Shown piece after piece: positions 34,131 to 43,926 of a DNA stretch of 54,822 bases. Where the stretch lies: the NCBI GenBank assembly GCA_945829225.1, contig CALZTY010000012.1, forward strand, positions 1 through 54,822, in the 5' to 3' direction. The translations under genes and the position numbers were made by a program. How positions within the stretch are numbered: position 1 is the stretch's first letter; the number at the start of each line of letters is the position of its first letter. The notes beneath the pieces were generated by a model, which was not told where the DNA came from, did not search any database, and saw nothing but the letters and a program-made list of their open reading frames with translations. This DNA comes from an uncultured Bacteroidales bacterium (lineage in GTDB: Bacteria > Bacteroidota > Bacteroidia > Bacteroidales > Muribaculaceae).

Positions 34131-34160
34131 TGTGTGAGTCGTTTTTTAGTCTTACCTTTG
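34131..34160 (+). promoter_or_regulatory. Promoter of the namZ-like operon
   Basis: TGTG (34131-34134), 18 nt, TACCTTTG (34153-34160). Perfect -7, 3 of 4 at -33. Start about 20 bp before the ATG at 34187. Confidence 0.55.
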
Positions 34161-34186
34161 TAAGCACAACTACTAACACTATTACT

Positions 34187-35350
34187 ATGAAAATCAGCTA
34201 TTTTTTAATCGGACTTTTTGTGATGACCGGGCTGTGTGCTGCGGCACAACAAGAGGTGACTATCGGCGCTGCCCGCACCGACCAATATGTTGAGCAATTG
34301 CAAGGCAAGCGCATCGCCTTGTTCTCCAATCACACCGGTGTGGTGGGAGACCGCCACACTGTCGATGTGATGTTATCCAACGGATTGAATGTCACCCTGT
34401 TGCTGTCGCCCGAGCATGGCTTCCGTGGCACTGCCGATGCCGGCGAGCACGTGGCGAGCGGCGTGGATGCACAGACCGGCATCGCTGTATTCTCGCTGTA
34501 CAATCCCGGTGGTCCGGGCATCGAGAGCGTGGTCGACCAATTTGATGTCATCGTATGCGATATACAGGACGTGGGTCTGCGCTTCTACACATATTATTGT
34601 ACCATGTTGAAATTGATGCGCACGGCATCGACCAATGATAAGGCATTTGTGGTCTTTGACCGTCCCAATCCCAACGGCATGACCGTCGACGGTCCTATCC
34701 TTGATATGCAATACGAGTCGGGGGTGGGGCGCCTGCCCATTCCGATTTTGCACGGACTCACCCTGGGCGAGATGGCACAGATGATAATCGGCGAGGGCTG
34801 GCTCAAGACCGGTAAGGACTTGTCCCTCACCGTGATACCTTGCTTGGGTTACACTCATCAGACACGCTACACCCTGCCGGTGGTGCCGTCGCCCAACTTG
34901 CGCACCATGCATGCAATATATTTGTATGCATCCACTTGCTACTTCGAGGGCACACCCGTGAGCCTCGGTCGCGGCACCGATGCGCCGTTTGAGATCTATG
35001 GTCACCCCGATTACCGGGGCGGCACCTTTGAGTTCACCCCGAGGAGCGTGCCCGGCGCAAAGAACCCGCCGCAACTCAATAAATTGTGCCACGGTGTGGA
35101 CCTGCGCGGCATCCCCGACGAAGATATCATCGCTCGCGGTGTCGACCTCTCTTATTTGATTGATGCCTACCATGCCACCAACCTCGGCGAGGCGTTTTTT
35201 ACTCGGTTTTTCGAGAAATTAATCGGGCGCGGCGACATCCGCCAAATGATTATTGACGGCAAAAGTGCCGACGAAATCAAAGCCACCTGGGCAGATGAAG
35301 TCGAGCGCTTCAAGGAGCAACGTCGTCCCTATCTGCTTTATGCCGAATAA
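34187..35350 (+). CDS. namZ: DUF1343 exo-beta-N-acetylmuramidase NamZ-like protein (GH171)
   Basis: 387 residues with signal peptide (MKISYFLIGLFVMTGLCAAA). The N-terminal block RIALFSNHTGVVGDRHTVDV and the LLSPEHGFRGTADAGEHVAS block (EHG at 76-78) are the hallmarks of DUF1343, as is VIVCDIQDVGLRFYTYYCTM. NamZ of Bacillus and Tannerella removes MurNAc from the non-reducing end of peptidoglycan glycan fragments. The export signal places it in the periplasm or outside. It is 10 bp before a sodium:solute symporter gene, so released MurNAc or MurNAc-disaccharide is a plausible transported product. The family name is confident; activity is not shown here. Confidence 0.88.
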   Translation: MKISYFLIGLFVMTGLCAAAQQEVTIGAARTDQYVEQLQGKRIALFSNHTGVVGDRHTVDVMLSNGLNVTLLLSPEHGFRGTADAGEHVASGVDAQTGIAVFSLYNPGGPGIESVVDQFDVIVCDIQDVGLRFYTYYCTMLKLMRTASTNDKAFVVFDRPNPNGMTVDGPILDMQYESGVGRLPIPILHGLTLGEMAQMIIGEGWLKTGKDLSLTVIPCLGYTHQTRYTLPVVPSPNLRTMHAIYLYASTCYFEGTPVSLGRGTDAPFEIYGHPDYRGGTFEFTPRSVPGAKNPPQLNKLCHGVDLRGIPDEDIIARGVDLSYLIDAYHATNLGEAFFTRFFEKLIGRGDIRQMIIDGKSADEIKATWADEVERFKEQRRPYLLYAE

Positions 35351-35360
35351 GTAATAAGAT

Positions 35361-36818
35361 ATGAGCCAACCTGTTATCGTCATTCTCACTATCGTCGGCT
35401 ACTTTGCGTTGCTGATGATTGTGTCGTACTTTGCCTCGCGAGGCAGCGACAATTCAACATTTTTCACCGGCAATCGCCGTGCACCGTGGCCCATCGTGGC
35501 ATTCGCTATGATAGGCGCCGCCATCTCGGGTGTAACATTCATCTCAGTGCCGGGTATGGTCGAAGCCAAGGGCTACTCCTACTTGCAGATGGTATTGGGC
35601 TTCATCGTGGGCTACTTTGTCATAGCCTTTGTGCTGGTGCCTATATTCTACCGGCGCAACCTCATCAGCATCTACGGCTACCTGGAGGAGCGCTTCGGCT
35701 TGAGCACCTATCGCTCGGGCGCGTGGCTGTTTTTCGTGTCGAAGATGCTCGGAGCAGCGGTGCGCTTCTTTGTGGTGTGCGCCGTGCTGCAGGTGCTGGT
35801 ATTCGCTCCCTTAGGTATCCACTTCATTTTCAACGTGATACTCACCATCGCGCTGATATGGCTGTATACCGTCAAGGGTGGGGTGAAGACCCTCATCTAC
35901 ACCGATACGCTCAAGAGTTTCTGCCTGATAATGTCGGTGGTGATGTGCATCTACTTTGTAGCCAAGAACTTAGGTTTGTCATTTAGCGGTATGGTGAGTA
36001 CCATTGCCGACCATCCCACCTCGCAGATGTTCTTCTTTGACGACCCCATGGCAGGCACCTACTTCTGGAAGCAATTCCTCGCCGGTGTCTTTATGGCGAT
36101 AGCCACCAACGGACTCGACCAAGATATGATGCAGCGCAACCTGAGTTGCCGCGATAGTCGCCAGAGCCAAAAGAATATGATAGTGAGCGGCATTATGCAG
36201 TTCTTCGTCATCGCCTTGTTCTTGCTCTTGGGTACATTGCTGGTCATCTTCCTCGACCGCAACGGCATCGCCTTGCCCGAGAAGAGCGACGAGATATTCG
36301 GCATGGTAGCCACGCACTCGGCGATGCCCGTAGTGGTGGGCGTGCTCTTTGTATTAGGTTTGATATCAGCGGCATATAGTGCTGCCGGGTCGGCGCTCAC
36401 CTCGCTCACCACCTCGTTTACGGTGGATATCCTCGGAGCGCACAAGAAGCAGGAAGGCGAGCATCTCGCCCGCACTCGCAAATTGGTGCACGTCGCCATG
36501 TCTGCCATCATGGGTGCCGTGATTATCGCATTCTATTACCTGAGCAACGACGACGCCATCTCAGCGGTATATACCTTGGCATCTTACACCTATGGTCCCA
36601 TTTTGGGCTTGTTTGTCTATGGCTTGGCATGCCGTCGCGGAGTGCGCGACCGCGCCGTGCCGGTGGTGTGTGTGCTGGCGCCGGTGCTGTCGTGGGTTAT
36701 TCAATGGACGCTCTACACCCTGTGGGGCTATCAGACAAGTTTTGAATTATTGTTGCTCAATGCCGCCCTCACCTGCCTGGGCTTGGCGCTGTTGAGTCGT
36801 AAACCGGCTGAAAAGTAG
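35361..36818 (+). CDS. Sodium:solute symporter family (SSS) transporter
   Basis: 485 residues with 13 or so transmembrane helices and clear SSS blocks: GNRRAPWPIVAFAMIGAAIS, FISVPGMVEAKGYSYLQMVL, TNGLDQDMMQRNLSCRD and ISAAYSAAGSALTSLTTSFT. It imports a solute with Na+ across the inner membrane. Its position behind a NamZ-like muramidase gene suggests a muropeptide sugar such as MurNAc as substrate; as I recall, Tannerella forsythia imports MurNAc with a transporter of this kind (MurT). The WYL regulator gene follows after 8 bp. Confidence 0.9.
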   Translation: MSQPVIVILTIVGYFALLMIVSYFASRGSDNSTFFTGNRRAPWPIVAFAMIGAAISGVTFISVPGMVEAKGYSYLQMVLGFIVGYFVIAFVLVPIFYRRNLISIYGYLEERFGLSTYRSGAWLFFVSKMLGAAVRFFVVCAVLQVLVFAPLGIHFIFNVILTIALIWLYTVKGGVKTLIYTDTLKSFCLIMSVVMCIYFVAKNLGLSFSGMVSTIADHPTSQMFFFDDPMAGTYFWKQFLAGVFMAIATNGLDQDMMQRNLSCRDSRQSQKNMIVSGIMQFFVIALFLLLGTLLVIFLDRNGIALPEKSDEIFGMVATHSAMPVVVGVLFVLGLISAAYSAAGSALTSLTTSFTVDILGAHKKQEGEHLARTRKLVHVAMSAIMGAVIIAFYYLSNDDAISAVYTLASYTYGPILGLFVYGLACRRGVRDRAVPVVCVLAPVLSWVIQWTLYTLWGYQTSFELLLLNAALTCLGLALLSRKPAEK

Positions 36819-36826
36819 GTACGCTG

Positions 36827-37720
36827 ATGGCACGCGCTGTTTTAAATAGATGTATGTGGCTCATGGAGACCATACGCCGCTATGGGCGCATCACGCGCTC
36901 CGAAGTCACCGCCCTGTGGGTGCGCTCGCCGCTGAGCGACGGCAAGCCTATGTCACGTCGCACCTTCGCCAATTATATCGAAGCTGCCGAGGATCTGTTC
37001 AATGTCAAAATCAATTGCGACACATCCACCTACGAGTATTACATATCGGAGGATTGTATGCGCGACGACAGCGTGGTCAAGTGGACACTCGACTCCCTGA
37101 GCCTCAATAATTTGCTCAGCAGTTCGCAGGACATCGCAGGGCGCATATTTGTCGAAAACATACCCTCGGCACGCGAGCACCTCGGCATCTTCCTCGATGC
37201 CTTGCGCTCCAACACCGCGGTGCGCTTCGACTACCACTCATATGCTCGCACCCTGCCGCGTCGCGTCACCTTGGAGCCTTATTTTGTCAAACTCTTCAAG
37301 CAGCGATGGTATGTGGTGGGCAGAGTGACCGATGAGAAGCGCATCAAGACCTATGCCCTCGACCGCATGCACAATGTCAAGTCGACGACCAACACCTTTG
37401 TCCTTGACCAAACTATCGACCCCGACGAGTACTTCAAGCACTCCTATGGTATCGTGGTGACGCGCAACAAGCCTGTGAAGGTCGTGCTCCGCGCCGACCA
37501 CATTCAGGCAAAGTACTTCGCCGACCTACCCCTGCACCCATCGCAGAGCCAGACCATTGCCGACACCTACTCGCTGTTCACCATGACTCTGCGCATCACC
37601 GACGACTTTGTTGCCGAGTTGCTCTCGCACGGCAACCATATCACGGTGCTCGAGCCTCCCGAGTTGGTGGCAAGAATGAAGACCGAGTTGCAATCCGCGC
37701 TCGATAACTATGCCAAGTGA
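36827..37720 (+). CDS. WYL-domain transcriptional regulator
   Basis: 297 residues: N-terminal winged helix-turn-helix (about 1-60, with SRRTFANYIEAAEDLFNVKI), a linker, then a WYL domain with TLEPYFVKLFKQRWYVVGRV (W-Y-V in place of W-Y-L) and the C-terminal WCX-like part (VKVVLRADHIQAKYFADLPL). WYL domains bind nucleic acid or nucleotide ligands and regulate stress, defence or metabolic genes. It is in the same run as namZ and the symporter, and overlaps the small gene that follows by TGATG. Confidence 0.9.
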   Translation: MARAVLNRCMWLMETIRRYGRITRSEVTALWVRSPLSDGKPMSRRTFANYIEAAEDLFNVKINCDTSTYEYYISEDCMRDDSVVKWTLDSLSLNNLLSSSQDIAGRIFVENIPSAREHLGIFLDALRSNTAVRFDYHSYARTLPRRVTLEPYFVKLFKQRWYVVGRVTDEKRIKTYALDRMHNVKSTTNTFVLDQTIDPDEYFKHSYGIVVTRNKPVKVVLRADHIQAKYFADLPLHPSQSQTIADTYSLFTMTLRITDDFVAELLSHGNHITVLEPPELVARMKTELQSALDNYAK

Positions 37721-37965
37721 TGACCTACGACGACGCCTTACAATTCATGCACATCGCCGAGAACGCCTATCGTGTCGGTGCCTATACCGAGGCGCTCGAG
37801 GTGCTCACGCGCCTCGCTCATTATGTGAAGCGTGGTGAGGGAATGACTCCCGAGCAGTGTGCGACTCTCACTCGGCGGGTGCGCAATGCCATAGCAGAGT
37901 TCTCCACCTGCCCCGACGAGTGTGCCTGGGAGATGGCATGTGAGTTGACCTCCTTATTTGAGTAA
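37720..37965 (+). CDS. Small helical protein of unknown function
   Basis: 82 codons with the ATG at 37720 overlapping the WYL stop (TGATG); a GTG three bases upstream is also possible. The product has no signal peptide or membrane helix, begins [20 protein letters not shown] and looks all-helical (one TPR-like hairpin, [20 protein letters not shown]). The tight overlap with WYL supports a real gene. Its 3' end overlaps trmD by 12 bp in the opposite direction. Function unknown. Confidence 0.6.
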   Translation: MTYDDALQFMHIAENAYRVGAYTEALEVLTRLAHYVKRGEGMTPEQCATLTRRVRNAIAEFSTCPDECAWEMACELTSLFE

Positions 37966-38628
37966 CTCGGGGCGCAGCCTTGCCGTGCGCTCCAATGCTT
38001 GCTCGTGTCGCCACTCGGCGATGCGCGCCTCGTGTCCGCTGAGCAATATGTCGGGCACGCGCCACCCCTTGTACTCGGCGGGACGTGTGTAGATAGGCGG
38101 CTCGAGGAGATTGTCCTGGAAGGAGTCGCACAGTGCGCTCTGCTCGTCGCCGATAGCGCCCGGGATGAGACGCACGATAGCGTCGGTGATGATTGCCGCG
38201 GGCATCTCGCCCCCGGTGAGCACATAGTTGCCGATTGAAATTTCCTTGGTGATGAGGTGCTCGCGTATGCGGTAGTCGATGCCCTTGTAGTGCCCGCACA
38301 GGATGATGATATTGTCGAGCATCGACAGTTGGTTTGCCATGGGCTGGGTGAGTATCTCGCCATCGGGAGCGGTGAATATCACCTCGTCGTAGTCGCGCTC
38401 GGCTTTGAGCGCCGCGATGCAACGGTCGACCGGCTCGATTTGCATCACCATGCCGGCATCACCGCCGAAGGGATAGTCGTCGACCTTGCGGTGCTTGTCG
38501 AGGGTGTAGTCGCGCAGATTGTGCACATGGATTTCTACAAGCCCCTTGTCGATGGCTCGCTTGATGATTGAGCAGCCAAAGGGCGACTCCAGCATTTCGG
38601 GAAGGACGGTGATGATGTCGATGCGCAT
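37954..38628 (-). CDS. trmD: tRNA (guanine-N1)-methyltransferase
   Basis: 224 residues. TrmD methylates G37 of tRNAs reading CNN and prevents +1 frameshifts. Visible motifs: [20 protein letters not shown], the tRNA-binding [18 protein letters not shown], the AdoMet-binding trefoil knot [15 protein letters not shown] and [20 protein letters not shown], and [15 protein letters not shown]. It has its own promoter (38662-38693), stands alone, and converges on the small gene after WYL with a 12-bp overlap. Confidence 0.97.
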   Translation of the reverse strand: MRIDIITVLPEMLESPFGCSIIKRAIDKGLVEIHVHNLRDYTLDKHRKVDDYPFGGDAGMVMQIEPVDRCIAALKAERDYDEVIFTAPDGEILTQPMANQLSMLDNIIILCGHYKGIDYRIREHLITKEISIGNYVLTGGEMPAAIITDAIVRLIPGAIGDEQSALCDSFQDNLLEPPIYTRPAEYKGWRVPDILLSGHEARIAEWRHEQALERTARLRPELLK

Positions 38629-38661
38629 ATATTATATATTAATGTGTAAAAATCTTGGGTG

Positions 38662-38693
38662 CAAAGGTAGTGAAAAACTTGGAGTCATGCAAA
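38662..38693 (-). promoter_or_regulatory. Promoter of trmD
   Basis: Minus strand: TTTG (38693-38690), 20 nt, TACCTTTG (38669-38662): full consensus match. Confidence 0.75.
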
Positions 38694-38762
38694 AGGAAGT
38701 GTTCGGCAGGCTTAAAAACTATGAGTAAATACTAAAATTAGTTAATTAACATAGTAAGATGC

Positions 38763-38792
38763 ATTGTAGTATAAAAAAAAGGCTTAAATTTG
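38763..38792 (+). promoter_or_regulatory. Candidate promoter of the SusC operon
   Basis: ATTG (38763-38766), 18 nt, TAAATTTG (38785-38792). It would give a leader of about 105 nt. No riboswitch or strong leader hairpin is seen. The 263-bp gap before susC holds this promoter and the trmD promoter only. Confidence 0.45.
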
Positions 38793-38903
38793 TCAAATCT
38801 TAGGTGTTAAAGGCACTTGGGATACTAACCTTAAATCAAACAAACAAAGTATGAAGTAAGTAAACAGAAACTAAAACCTTGAAAACTAACAAATAAAGTA
38901 ATT

Positions 38904-41900
38904 ATGAAAAAACAGCTATTTTTACTGTTATTTTCCCTCATCGCGATAGTGGGCCAAGCTCGCATCGTGACAGGTACGGTTACCCAAGCCGAAGATGGCG
39001 AGCCTGTGATTGGCGCCTCGGTAGTGCTGAAAGGTCAAACCATGGGCCAGGTGACTGATATCGACGGAAAATATTCAATCGAAGTGCCAAACGACCAGGC
39101 TGTGCTGACCTTCTCGTTTGTAGGTATGAAAACCATTAGCGTCACTGTAGGCAGCCGCACAGTTGTCGACGTAGTGATGGAAGGTGACTCCGAACTCCTT
39201 GATGAAGTGGTGGTTACCGCTATGGGTCAATCGCAATCCAAGTCTAAGTTGAACTTCTCCGTGCAGGAGTTGCGCAGCGACGACGTGGTTGCCGGTCAGA
39301 GCGCCAACTTTGTCAACTCACTGCAAGGCAAGGTTGCCGGTGTGCAAGTGTCTATGGCAGGTGGCTCGCCCAACTCCGCTTCGCAGATTGTGATTCGTGC
39401 CATTTCTTCTATTAACAATGCTCAGAGCAACGAGCCCCTCTTCGTTATCGACGGTATGCCCGTGCGTGGTGGTGCATCATCTATCGGTGATATCAACCCC
39501 AACGATATCGAGAGCATGTCTGTCCTCAAGGGTGCTGCTGCATCGGCTCTGTATGGTCAGGAAGGTGCCAACGGCGTCATCCTCATCACCACCAAGAGCG
39601 GTAAGGACGGCAAGGTGACCGTCACCGTCAACGGTGGCTGGGAAATCTCCAACACTGCCCACATGCCCGCACTTCAGAAAGAATTTGTGGGCGGTAGCAA
39701 CGGCTTCTACGTTGCCAACGCCTCCGGCGGCTGGGGTCCCCGTCTCAACCCCGAATTGGGCGACCAATACTACGACAACGTAGGTGAGTTCCTCGGCACC
39801 GGCTTCATGCAGAAGTATGACATCTCTGTTTCCGGTGGTAACGAACTCTTCTCGGCATACGCTTCTGCCAACTATATGGATAATGAGGGCGTCGTGCCCA
39901 ACGACTACAAGAAGCGTCTCGGCTTCTTCGTCAAGGGCGAGTTCAACCCCTCCAACACCATGAAGATTATGCTCTCTGCCAACTACATCGACAACAACGC
40001 GCGTGGCTTCGGCAACTCGATGTCGACTGTTTATGGCTGGGCTATCAACCGCAATATGGCTGACTACGCGCTGCCCAACGGTCTCCCCAACTGGGCTTGC
40101 CGCTATGACGACTGGGACCTCCTCACCGATGCTCAACGCCTCGGCGCCGGTCTCTCGCCTTACTATAGCCGCTATATGGACGACTCCCACACCGAGAGCC
40201 AGCGTATAATTATCAACTCCAGCATCTCCTGGGAACCCATCAAGAACTTGACCATCACCGGTAAGTTTGCATACGACAAGGGTTGGAGCACCTATCAGTC
40301 TTGGACTCGTCCTCGCTACGCTACCGACGAATTCGTATTTGATGACCTCGGCGTTTCTGCCGACGGCTCCGGCTCTATCAATGACTGGTATGGCCGCATG
40401 GGTACTTTCAACTTCGACACCTCGCGCGGTCAACGTATCACCGCTCAGGGCTTGATCAACTACACCTGGGACATCAACAGCGACTGGAACATCAACTTCT
40501 TCCTCGGTGGTGAATACTCCGAGACCAAGGGTATCGAAGGCTCATTCGGTGGCAAGCACTTTGTGCTCGAAGGCGATTTCTACTCCTTCAACAACCTCGA
40601 CCCCGAGCTCTTCTCGCTCAAGGACAACTCTTTCTACCGCAGCACCCGCAACAAATACGGCTACTTCGGTGAAATCCGCATGGACTACCGCAGCGTAATC
40701 CAATTGTCTGTGACCGGTCGTCTTGACGGCTCTTCGTCGTTGTTACAGACCGGCAGCCCCACATACTTCTACCCCTCATTCACCGGCGGTGTTATCTTCT
40801 CTGAACTCTTCCACATCCAGAGCCCCGTATTCTCCTATGGTAAGATTCGCGGTAACTACGCCAAGGTCGGTAAGGACTGTATGGCTAATCAGTTCTCCAA
40901 CAACTACAAGCAATGGGTGACCATCCCCGATCCCGGCTATGCCGTCGACCCCGGTATGTCACGCGCTACTACCCTCGAACCTGAGATGACCTCAACATGG
41001 GAAATCGGTACCGACTTGCGCTTCTTCAACAACCGCACTCGTCTCGACCTCGCTTACTACAACACCACCGTTGACAACCAGATTGTTGTAGTGCGCGTAT
41101 CGCCCACATCTGGTACTATCCTCCAGACCCGCAACGAGGGTTCTATCGAGAACCAAGGTATCGAGGCTACTTTGAACCAAACAATCCTCAAGAGCGGCGA
41201 CTTCCAGTGGGATGCCACCCTCAACTTCTCAATGAACCGCGGCAAGGTTAAATCGCTGCCCGAAGGCATGGCTTACATCGCCGGCGGCGAGAGCCAGTAC
41301 AGCGACCTCTACACCACTTGCTACCTCGGCGAGGCTACTACAGGCTTGGTCGGTACCGACTACCTCCGCAACGATGCCGGTCAAATCCTCATTGACGAGA
41401 ACGGCTATCCTATGATTTCGCCTGAGAAGTACAACTACCTCGGCAACCGCGAGCCCGACTGCCTCCTCGGCTTAGGCTCTACCTTCATCTGGAAGGACGT
41501 CCAGTTGTCGTTCCTCCTCGACGGTCGCATAGGCGGTAAAGTTGCCAACGTCACCGGCCGCTCACTCATGAGCAACGGTATGAGCGAGTACATCGCCAAG
41601 TATCGCAACCACAAGGTGGTATTCGACGGCGTTGTCGAGCAACCCGACGGCTCTTTCGTTCAAAACACTACTCCCGTCATCCTCGACTCACAGACTTTCA
41701 ACAACTACATCTACAGTGTTGGTAGCAACTTCGTTGAGGACGGCTCTTACCTCCGCTTGAGCTACGTTACTGTTAGCTACGACTTCTCCAACTTGATGCG
41801 CAAGCTCGGCTCGAGCAACCCCATCAAGAACTTGCGCGCCTCGCTCACCGGCCGCAACCTCTTCCTTCTCACCAAGTATAGCGGCTGCGACCCGCAGGTT

Positions 41901-41999
41901 ATGCCCGGTGCAGTCAATGGTACAGGCGCTATGGGTATCGACTCATTCAGCGTGCCCGCCCTCCGCTCTTTCAACCTCAATGTTACTGTAACCTTCTAA
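38904..41999 (+). CDS. SusC/RagA family TonB-linked outer-membrane transporter
   Basis: 1031 residues: signal peptide (MKKQLFLLLFSLIAIVGQAR), carboxypeptidase-regulatory-like domain (about 20-95), TonB-box-like ELLDEVVVTAMG (97-108), plug (about 115-230, with LQGKVAGVQVSMAGGSPNSA) and a 22-strand barrel ending in VTVTF. SusC proteins import glycans bound by a SusD lid. The next gene is the matching SusD. There is no N-terminal secretin/TonB short N-terminal (STN) signalling domain, so control by an anti-sigma/ECF pair is not indicated. The substrate is not evident from the barrel; the GHL10 enzymes downstream suggest a glycan handled by that family. Confidence 0.95.
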   Translation: MKKQLFLLLFSLIAIVGQARIVTGTVTQAEDGEPVIGASVVLKGQTMGQVTDIDGKYSIEVPNDQAVLTFSFVGMKTISVTVGSRTVVDVVMEGDSELLDEVVVTAMGQSQSKSKLNFSVQELRSDDVVAGQSANFVNSLQGKVAGVQVSMAGGSPNSASQIVIRAISSINNAQSNEPLFVIDGMPVRGGASSIGDINPNDIESMSVLKGAAASALYGQEGANGVILITTKSGKDGKVTVTVNGGWEISNTAHMPALQKEFVGGSNGFYVANASGGWGPRLNPELGDQYYDNVGEFLGTGFMQKYDISVSGGNELFSAYASANYMDNEGVVPNDYKKRLGFFVKGEFNPSNTMKIMLSANYIDNNARGFGNSMSTVYGWAINRNMADYALPNGLPNWACRYDDWDLLTDAQRLGAGLSPYYSRYMDDSHTESQRIIINSSISWEPIKNLTITGKFAYDKGWSTYQSWTRPRYATDEFVFDDLGVSADGSGSINDWYGRMGTFNFDTSRGQRITAQGLINYTWDINSDWNINFFLGGEYSETKGIEGSFGGKHFVLEGDFYSFNNLDPELFSLKDNSFYRSTRNKYGYFGEIRMDYRSVIQLSVTGRLDGSSSLLQTGSPTYFYPSFTGGVIFSELFHIQSPVFSYGKIRGNYAKVGKDCMANQFSNNYKQWVTIPDPGYAVDPGMSRATTLEPEMTSTWEIGTDLRFFNNRTRLDLAYYNTTVDNQIVVVRVSPTSGTILQTRNEGSIENQGIEATLNQTILKSGDFQWDATLNFSMNRGKVKSLPEGMAYIAGGESQYSDLYTTCYLGEATTGLVGTDYLRNDAGQILIDENGYPMISPEKYNYLGNREPDCLLGLGSTFIWKDVQLSFLLDGRIGGKVANVTGRSLMSNGMSEYIAKYRNHKVVFDGVVEQPDGSFVQNTTPVILDSQTFNNYIYSVGSNFVEDGSYLRLSYVTVSYDFSNLMRKLGSSNPIKNLRASLTGRNLFLLTKYSGCDPQVMPGAVNGTGAMGIDSFSVPALRSFNLNVTVTF

Positions 42000-42009
42000 T
42001 TCTACGACA

Positions 42010-43887
42010 GTGAAAACATTTAATTTCAACAAGATAAAAGGGTTGACGCTTGCCATCTTGGCTTCAATGGCTCTGTCGAGCTGTGAGGACATCCTCGACG
42101 ACAACGTCAACATCGACCGCGCCCACTCCAACACCGCCGACCTGGGCCTCGCACCGGTCATCTTCTTTGCCAATCAAGAGGTCTACGACCACTCGGAGTA
42201 TGGTGTTTACCTGAGCCAGTGTCTCACCACTATGGGCAAGAACGAGCGCGGCGACCGCACATATAAATATGGTTGGGGCTACTTCCTCAACATGCAACGT
42301 CACCCCCAATGGCGCCGTCACTACTATGATATCGGTGTCAACGGCAACGAACTCATCGCCAACTCTCGCGCCATCAACTCTCCCAACTATGAGTTGATTG
42401 CCCGCACAATCATCTTGATGTCGACCCAGCTCACCACCGACGCATTCGGCGATATGCCCCGCACCGAGGCTTATCAGAGCAACTCGCCCCACTACGATAC
42501 TCAAGCATCTATCTATGCCTGGATGTTCCAGGAAATCGACGACCTCCTCGCCATGTACAACGACCCCGCCATCGCAGGCTCGCCCGACAATCGCGCTATC
42601 GATATCTCCCGCGACCGCATCTATGCCGGCGACCTCAACAAGTGGAAGGGTCTCGTACTCGCCCTCAAGGCTCGTCTGTTGGTGCGCAACCTCCCCAACA
42701 TCGACCGCTCTGCCGCTACCTGCCGCGCTATCATCGAGGCTGCCGACGAGGCTATCAATTGCTGGCGCTCGGGCGACCTCCTCTACGGTCCCTGGTTTGG
42801 CAACGAACCCCGCTACAACTTCGACGGTGGCACTTATGCCAAGAGCGCTTGCTGGGGCCCCGGCGACACCCGCTTCGACACCTGGCAGTCTTATGCCAAC
42901 AACCTCGACCAGGCTGTCCCCTCCAAGTTCTTCATGCAAGACCTCCTCGGTGTGGTTAAGCCCGGCGAAGAAACCAAGCAAGGCAAGTGGGACCGCAACC
43001 TCGGCTACGGCGCCGACCCCCGCTTGATTCTTCTCTTCCAAGCACAAGAAGGTCCCATCTCGGCTTCAAACGAGAACAAAGCAACTATGTTGCGTTACCT
43101 CGAGAACAACATCGGTGCTCCCCAAGCATTCAAGCAAGCCCACTATCCCGTCCTCTACTGCGGTGCTTACGCTGCTGCCGGCGATGCTTACAACGCCTTG
43201 TTCACCATGGAGGAACTCTACTTCATCAAGGCTGAGGCTTACTACTGGCTCGGCGAAAAGGTTACTGCTTGCCAACTCACCAAGGAAGCAACCGAGATGA
43301 ATATCCGTCGCCACCTCGAGCGTTATGTCGCCGACAACGGTGGTTTGTATCCTTATAGCGATGGCAAGCCCGGCGCCGTGGGCGAACGTTGGTTCAAACT
43401 CTACCTCCAGGCATTCCTCGACAACGAGGACCAGCAAGACCCCGACACCCGCTCGCTCCGCTTCACCCGTTGCGAGGAGAACGGTCAAAAGCACTGGTAC
43501 TTCAACGAGTCGACATTCTCGCTCAGCGACCTCATGATTCAGAAGTATATCGCCATGTACATGCAGCCCGAGCAATGGACCGACATGCGTCGCTACCACT
43601 TCTCCAACAACCGCAACAACTATGGCATCGGCGACGCCAACGAAATCATCTATCCTACCCTCCGTCGCCCCTACAACCTCTACAAGCCTTACTTCGTCGA
43701 CGGTCTCAGCAACGAGGAGCAGGAGAATACCTGGATCCAGCGTATCAACTACGACCCCGAGACCGAGGAAAAGTATAGCCAGGCTGAACTCCAGCGCCTC
43801 GGTGCCTCAATGAACCACAAGTGGCTCCTCAAGCCTATGAACTGGGCTGAGGCTTACGGCGTCCGCACTTCGCTCACCGCTGAATAA
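42010..43887 (+). CDS. SusD/RagB family nutrient-binding lipoprotein
   Basis: 625 residues, with a GTG start (42010) 11 bp after susC. Signal peptide and lipobox MALSSCEDIL place it on the outer membrane surface as the lid of SusC. Helical TPR-like SusD features include ARTIILMSTQLTTDAFGDMP, MFQEIDDLLAMYNDP and MEELYFIKAEAYYWLGEK. It belongs to the SusD-like_2 type, longer than starch SusD (551 residues). It forms one unit with susC. Confidence 0.9.
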   Translation: MKTFNFNKIKGLTLAILASMALSSCEDILDDNVNIDRAHSNTADLGLAPVIFFANQEVYDHSEYGVYLSQCLTTMGKNERGDRTYKYGWGYFLNMQRHPQWRRHYYDIGVNGNELIANSRAINSPNYELIARTIILMSTQLTTDAFGDMPRTEAYQSNSPHYDTQASIYAWMFQEIDDLLAMYNDPAIAGSPDNRAIDISRDRIYAGDLNKWKGLVLALKARLLVRNLPNIDRSAATCRAIIEAADEAINCWRSGDLLYGPWFGNEPRYNFDGGTYAKSACWGPGDTRFDTWQSYANNLDQAVPSKFFMQDLLGVVKPGEETKQGKWDRNLGYGADPRLILLFQAQEGPISASNENKATMLRYLENNIGAPQAFKQAHYPVLYCGAYAAAGDAYNALFTMEELYFIKAEAYYWLGEKVTACQLTKEATEMNIRRHLERYVADNGGLYPYSDGKPGAVGERWFKLYLQAFLDNEDQQDPDTRSLRFTRCEENGQKHWYFNESTFSLSDLMIQKYIAMYMQPEQWTDMRRYHFSNNRNNYGIGDANEIIYPTLRRPYNLYKPYFVDGLSNEEQENTWIQRINYDPETEEKYSQAELQRLGASMNHKWLLKPMNWAEAYGVRTSLTAE

Positions 43888-43926
43888 TCAACAAGCATCG
43901 CAATTATTATTAAAGATATAACGATT

